Source: Rhabdornis inornatus
Taxonomy: Eukaryota > Chordata > Aves > Passeriformes > Rhabdornithidae
Assembly: GCA_013397075.1 (NCBI GenBank)
Contig: VWZS01010873.1
Coordinates: 62,001 to 126,000 of the forward strand
Direction of reading: 5' to 3'
Length of the DNA stretch: 64,000 nucleotides
Each line of letters begins with the position of its first letter. The stretch's first letter is position 1. The translations under genes were made by a program, and so were the position numbers. Below, piece by piece: positions 60,833 to 64,000 of this stretch. A model generated the notes under the pieces. It did no database searches. It had not been told where the DNA came from and was given only the letters and a program-made list of their open reading frames with translations.

Positions 60833-63640
60833 AAATCACAGAATAAGCTGAGTTGGAAGGTTGGAAGGGACCTACAAGGATCATAAAGTCCAAGTCTGGG
60901 CCCTGTGCGGCACCATATTCAAGTCACACCATACCCCTGAGAGCATTGTCCAAACACTTGCGGAACTCTGTCAGGCTTGGTGCTGTGATCATTTCCCTGG
61001 GGAGCCTGCTCCAGTGCCCAACCACCCTCTGGGTGGAGAACTCTTTTTTAATATACAACCTAAACCTTCCCTGACATAAGTTAAGGCCATTCCCCCAAGT
61101 CCTGTCACTGTCACCACTAGTCATCAGTGCCTGCACCTCCTCTTCCCCACAGGAGGAAATTGTAACTGTCTCTTTTTCTCAAGGCTGAACAGATCAAGTG
61201 ACCTCAACTGCTCCTCACACGGCTTCCCCTCAAGGCCCTTCACAATCTTTATTGCCTTCCTTTGGACATTCTCTAATAGCTTTTTATCTTTTTTTATACT
61301 GCAGTGCCCAAAACTGCCCTCAGCACTCGAGGTGAGGCTGCCCCAGTGCAGAGAAGAGTGGGACAATCCCCTCCCTTGCCCAGCTGGTGACGCTGTCCCT
61401 GATGCCCGCTAGTGTTGTGGTGCACAAGTTTTAAGTTTGTTATAAGTTGATTTCATTTATAATTGTAATGGTTTCTCCCCGGTGTTTCCCCTCTGAAATG
61501 GTCTGCCCCAGGTCTTCCTTTCCCGCCCTTGCCCTGTTGCACCTCCCCAAACCCCTCNGGCTGGACAGTGTAGACAGGAGGAGGGCGAGGCCGTGTCACC
61601 CTAGGACACACTTGGCCCTCCTGGCTGCCAGGACACTGCTGACTTATGTTCAACTTGCCACTGACCAGGACCCCCAGGTCCCTTTCCATGGTGCTGCTTT
61701 CCAGCATCTCATTCCCCAGACTGTCCATCCATCCAGGGTTGCCCCATCCAGGGGCAGAATCTGGCACTTTGCCTTGTTGAATTTCATGTGGTTGGTAATT
61801 GCCCATCCCTCTGGTTTGCTGAGGTCTCTCTGCAGGGCCTCCCTGCCTTCTAGGGAGTCAAAGTTCCTCCAAGTTTTATATCATTTGTGAACTTGCTTAG
61901 TATCCCTTCCAGTCCTGCATTCAGGCTGTTAATGAAGATGCTGGAGAGCACAGGGCCAAGAATGGAATCCTGTGGAGCCCCACTGGTGACAAGTCACCAG
62001 CCTGATGTCACCCCATTCACTGTCACCCTTTGTGCCCAACCCATGAGCCAGCTGTTCACCATCCCATGATATGTTTATCCAGCTGCGTGCTGCACATTTT
62101 GTCAAGAAGGGATATACTGGGAGAGACATCATTAAAAGCTTTTCTTAAATCCAAAAAGAGTTCATCCACTGGCTTCCCTTGATCAAGGGAATCCATAAGG
62201 TGGGTTACATAGTCACAAAAGGAAATCAGGTTTAATAAAGAAGGACTTTCCTCTCATGAAGCTCCACTGGCTCTGACTGATGACTGCATTGTCTTTCCAT
62301 GTATTTCAGTACCTCCCTGAATAATCTTCTCCATAACTGAAGTGAGACTGGCAGGTCTGCAGTTTCTGGGGTCCTTCTTGCCTTTCTTGGAAATCAGGAC
62401 AACATTCACCAGCTTCCAGTCAGCAGGGACTTCTCCAGATTTCCAAGACCAGTCAAAAATCATCAAGAGAGGTTTTGCAATGCCATCAGCTAATTCTTTA
62501 AGGACTCTTGGATTAATCCCATCAGGCCCCTTAGATTTGTAGGGATCCAAGTGGAATAGCAGATCCCACACATTTCCAGGGCCAATCAAGAATGGACCAT
62601 TTTTATAGACATGATCCTTCAGGTCAGGTCAGAGACTCTCTTGTTCCATCATTTGTGTTGAAGATGGAGACAGAGATTGCATTAAACACCTCTGATTTGC
62701 CCATGACCATGTCAATGCTATTTTATACACTGCTAATTGACAATATACTTGTAAAAAACTCTTTTTTATTGTGCTCCACAGTTCTGGTTGGCTTCAGCTC
62801 CAGCTGAGCTTTGACCACAGAGATTTTCTCACTAGAGTGGCAAGAAGCATCTCTGTATTCTTCTCATACCACCTCACCTTGCTTCCACTGGGCATATGCC
62901 TCCCTTTTTTGCCTCATTTCCAAGACTCCTGTTCAACCAAACTGTCTTTCTGCCCTTCCTGCTTGACTGTCGACATTTGGGAATTACTGCTCCTGTGCCG
63001 TTTGGAGGTGATATTTAAACAGTGAGCAGCACTGATGGACCCCAGCACCTGCAAAAACATTCTCCCAGGGGACCTCACTAATTCCCTGAGCAGCCTGAAG
63101 TCTGCTCTCCTCACATCCAGAGTTGAGGTTTTGCTGGCACTTTTCCTCCTGTCAATGGAGATTTTAAACTTGATTACTTTGTGGTCTCTGTGACCAAGAC
63201 AGCTGCCAATCTCCATTTCACTCATGACATCCACTCTGTTCATCAAGCAGTAGATCAAAGACAGCAACTTTCTGAGTTAGATCCCTAAGGATTTGTTCCA
63301 TAAAGTTGTGTTACAAGTTTCTTAGGAATCTTCTGGCCTGGGTTGTACCAGCTATGTCATATTCTTAGTTAATGTCTGGCAAGTAGCAGTCCCCCATATG
63401 GACAAGGGCAGTTGACTTGGAAGAGCCCCTTAGTTCCTCAAAGAATAATTCACCAGTATCATCATCCTGGCCAGGAGGTTTACACTAGACTCTCATGATG
63501 ACATCATCATTATTTGTTTGCCCCTTTATTCCAGAAGCTCCCAACTGTTCCATTGCCAACTGTAAGCTCCATACATTCTAACAATTCTATTACATACAGT
63601 GCCATCCCTCCACTCCTCTCCAGAAAAATGAATTTTACCT
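60833..63640 (-). mobile_element. Long CR1 LINE, antisense, endonuclease to 3' end
   Basis: About 2.8 kb of CR1 on the minus strand, nearly the whole ORF2. From 5' (high) to 3' (low) it runs as follows. The endonuclease lies around 62914-63600, with GSCLGHRDHKVIKFKI and TLDVRRADFRLLRELV. The reverse transcriptase start is at 62254-62589, with DPYKSKGPDGINPRVLKEL and GEVPADWKLVNVVLISKKG. The distal part is at 61124-61806, with MERDLGVLVSGKLNISQQC and IVKGLEGKPCEEQLRSLDLF. The ORF end is at 60924-61136, with VVGHWSRLPREMITAPSL, and the 3' tail ends near 60833. The catalytic palm region (about 61880-62250) is disrupted by frame changes. An N at 61558 interrupts it. MCTP1 is on the same strand. 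Confidence 0.9.
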
Positions 63641-64000
63641 AAAGAAAGCACTCTTTCTAGCACTAGATGCAGCACTGAACTTTAACACACAAGGAAAAAA
63701 AACCCAAACAACTTGTGAAACAGCAGTACAGTCGTCCTTTGTAGCAGTTTTGGAGACAACTGAAACATTTTTGAAAAAAAAACCCCAAACATTATTTAGG
63801 GAAGAGAAGCATATAATGCACTGTCAAAAATGCTATGGTTTGACTAGAAGATGCGTGTGACAACTAAATATATCTATGCTACAAGAAACAAGCTGTGAAA
63901 TTATCACTTATGACCATAATACCTATAATTCACATAATGGTTAAATTATTAATTTCAACCAGAATTTAATATTAATAATCTAAATTATGCAAGGGAGCAC
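63641..64000. other. Intronic sequence, nothing recognised
   Basis: AT-rich sequence to the end of the window with no recognisable element. Confidence 0.6.

Larger units (their letters stand above)
30185..64000 (-). other. MCTP1 upstream intron, partial
   Basis: This is more than 33 kb without any host exon that I can recognise. The long first exon of MCTP1, GC-rich and encoding a Ser/Pro/Arg-rich region in other species, is expected above 64000. The GC-rich stretches near 42000-42400 and 47040-47460 are inside LTRs and not a CpG-island first exon. Confidence 0.75.

Noticed and set aside
1..64000. CRISPR arrays, tRNA or rRNA genes, prokaryotic operons
   Set aside because: I saw none. Regular repeats here are microsatellites, LTRs and CR1 copies.

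Overview
This is vertebrate nuclear DNA, most likely from a bird. It is AT-rich, nearly all non-coding, and carries split exons with consensus splice sites. It also holds many CR1 LINE fragments in both orientations, solo LTRs with target-site duplications, and a decayed endogenous retroviral env. CR1 density plus the retroviral content points to a bird; a turtle or crocodilian cannot be excluded from sequence alone. There are no prokaryotic features (no operons, CRISPR or tRNA cluster). I do not see a previously undescribed system here.

The only host gene I can support is MCTP1 (multiple C2 domains, transmembrane 1), on the minus strand. Seven consecutive coding exons run from 30184 down to 3248. 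Read in order, they give the end of the N-terminal region, the whole first C2 domain, a basic linker carried by a 39-base micro-exon, and most of the second C2 domain. All seven have AG acceptors and GT donors, and their phases join without a frameshift. The long GC-rich first exon known for this family should lie above 64000. The rest of C2B, the third C2 domain and the membrane segments should lie below position 1. Nearly everything else in the window is MCTP1 intron.

Layout: 1-3247 is intron with a TAC/TAT microsatellite. 3248-5132 holds two exons of C2B. 5133-15509 is a 10.4 kb intron with a CR1 3' end, part of which is duplicated between two single Ns (probable assembly error). 15510-15548 is the micro-exon. 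15549-23086 is an intron with a CR1 tail. 23087-26520 holds three exons of C2A. 26521-30069 is an intron with a 1.9 kb sense-strand CR1. 30070-30184 is the exon that opens C2A. 30185-64000 is one large intron. It contains a broken class I-like retroviral env with a 3' LTR (32.1-33.5 kb), a possible second LTR (about 40.6-41.1 kb), two copies of a 1.45-1.5 kb LTR (41794-43235 and 46855-48357), an antisense composite CR1 block (53.5-56.5 kb, with another likely assembly duplication), and a long antisense CR1 (60.8-63.6 kb).

The coding exons act as one gene. MCTP proteins are endoplasmic-reticulum/vesicle membrane proteins that bind calcium and phospholipid through C2 domains, and the acidic loop residues expected for calcium binding are present in both C2 domains here. 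All repeat-derived reading frames are broken.
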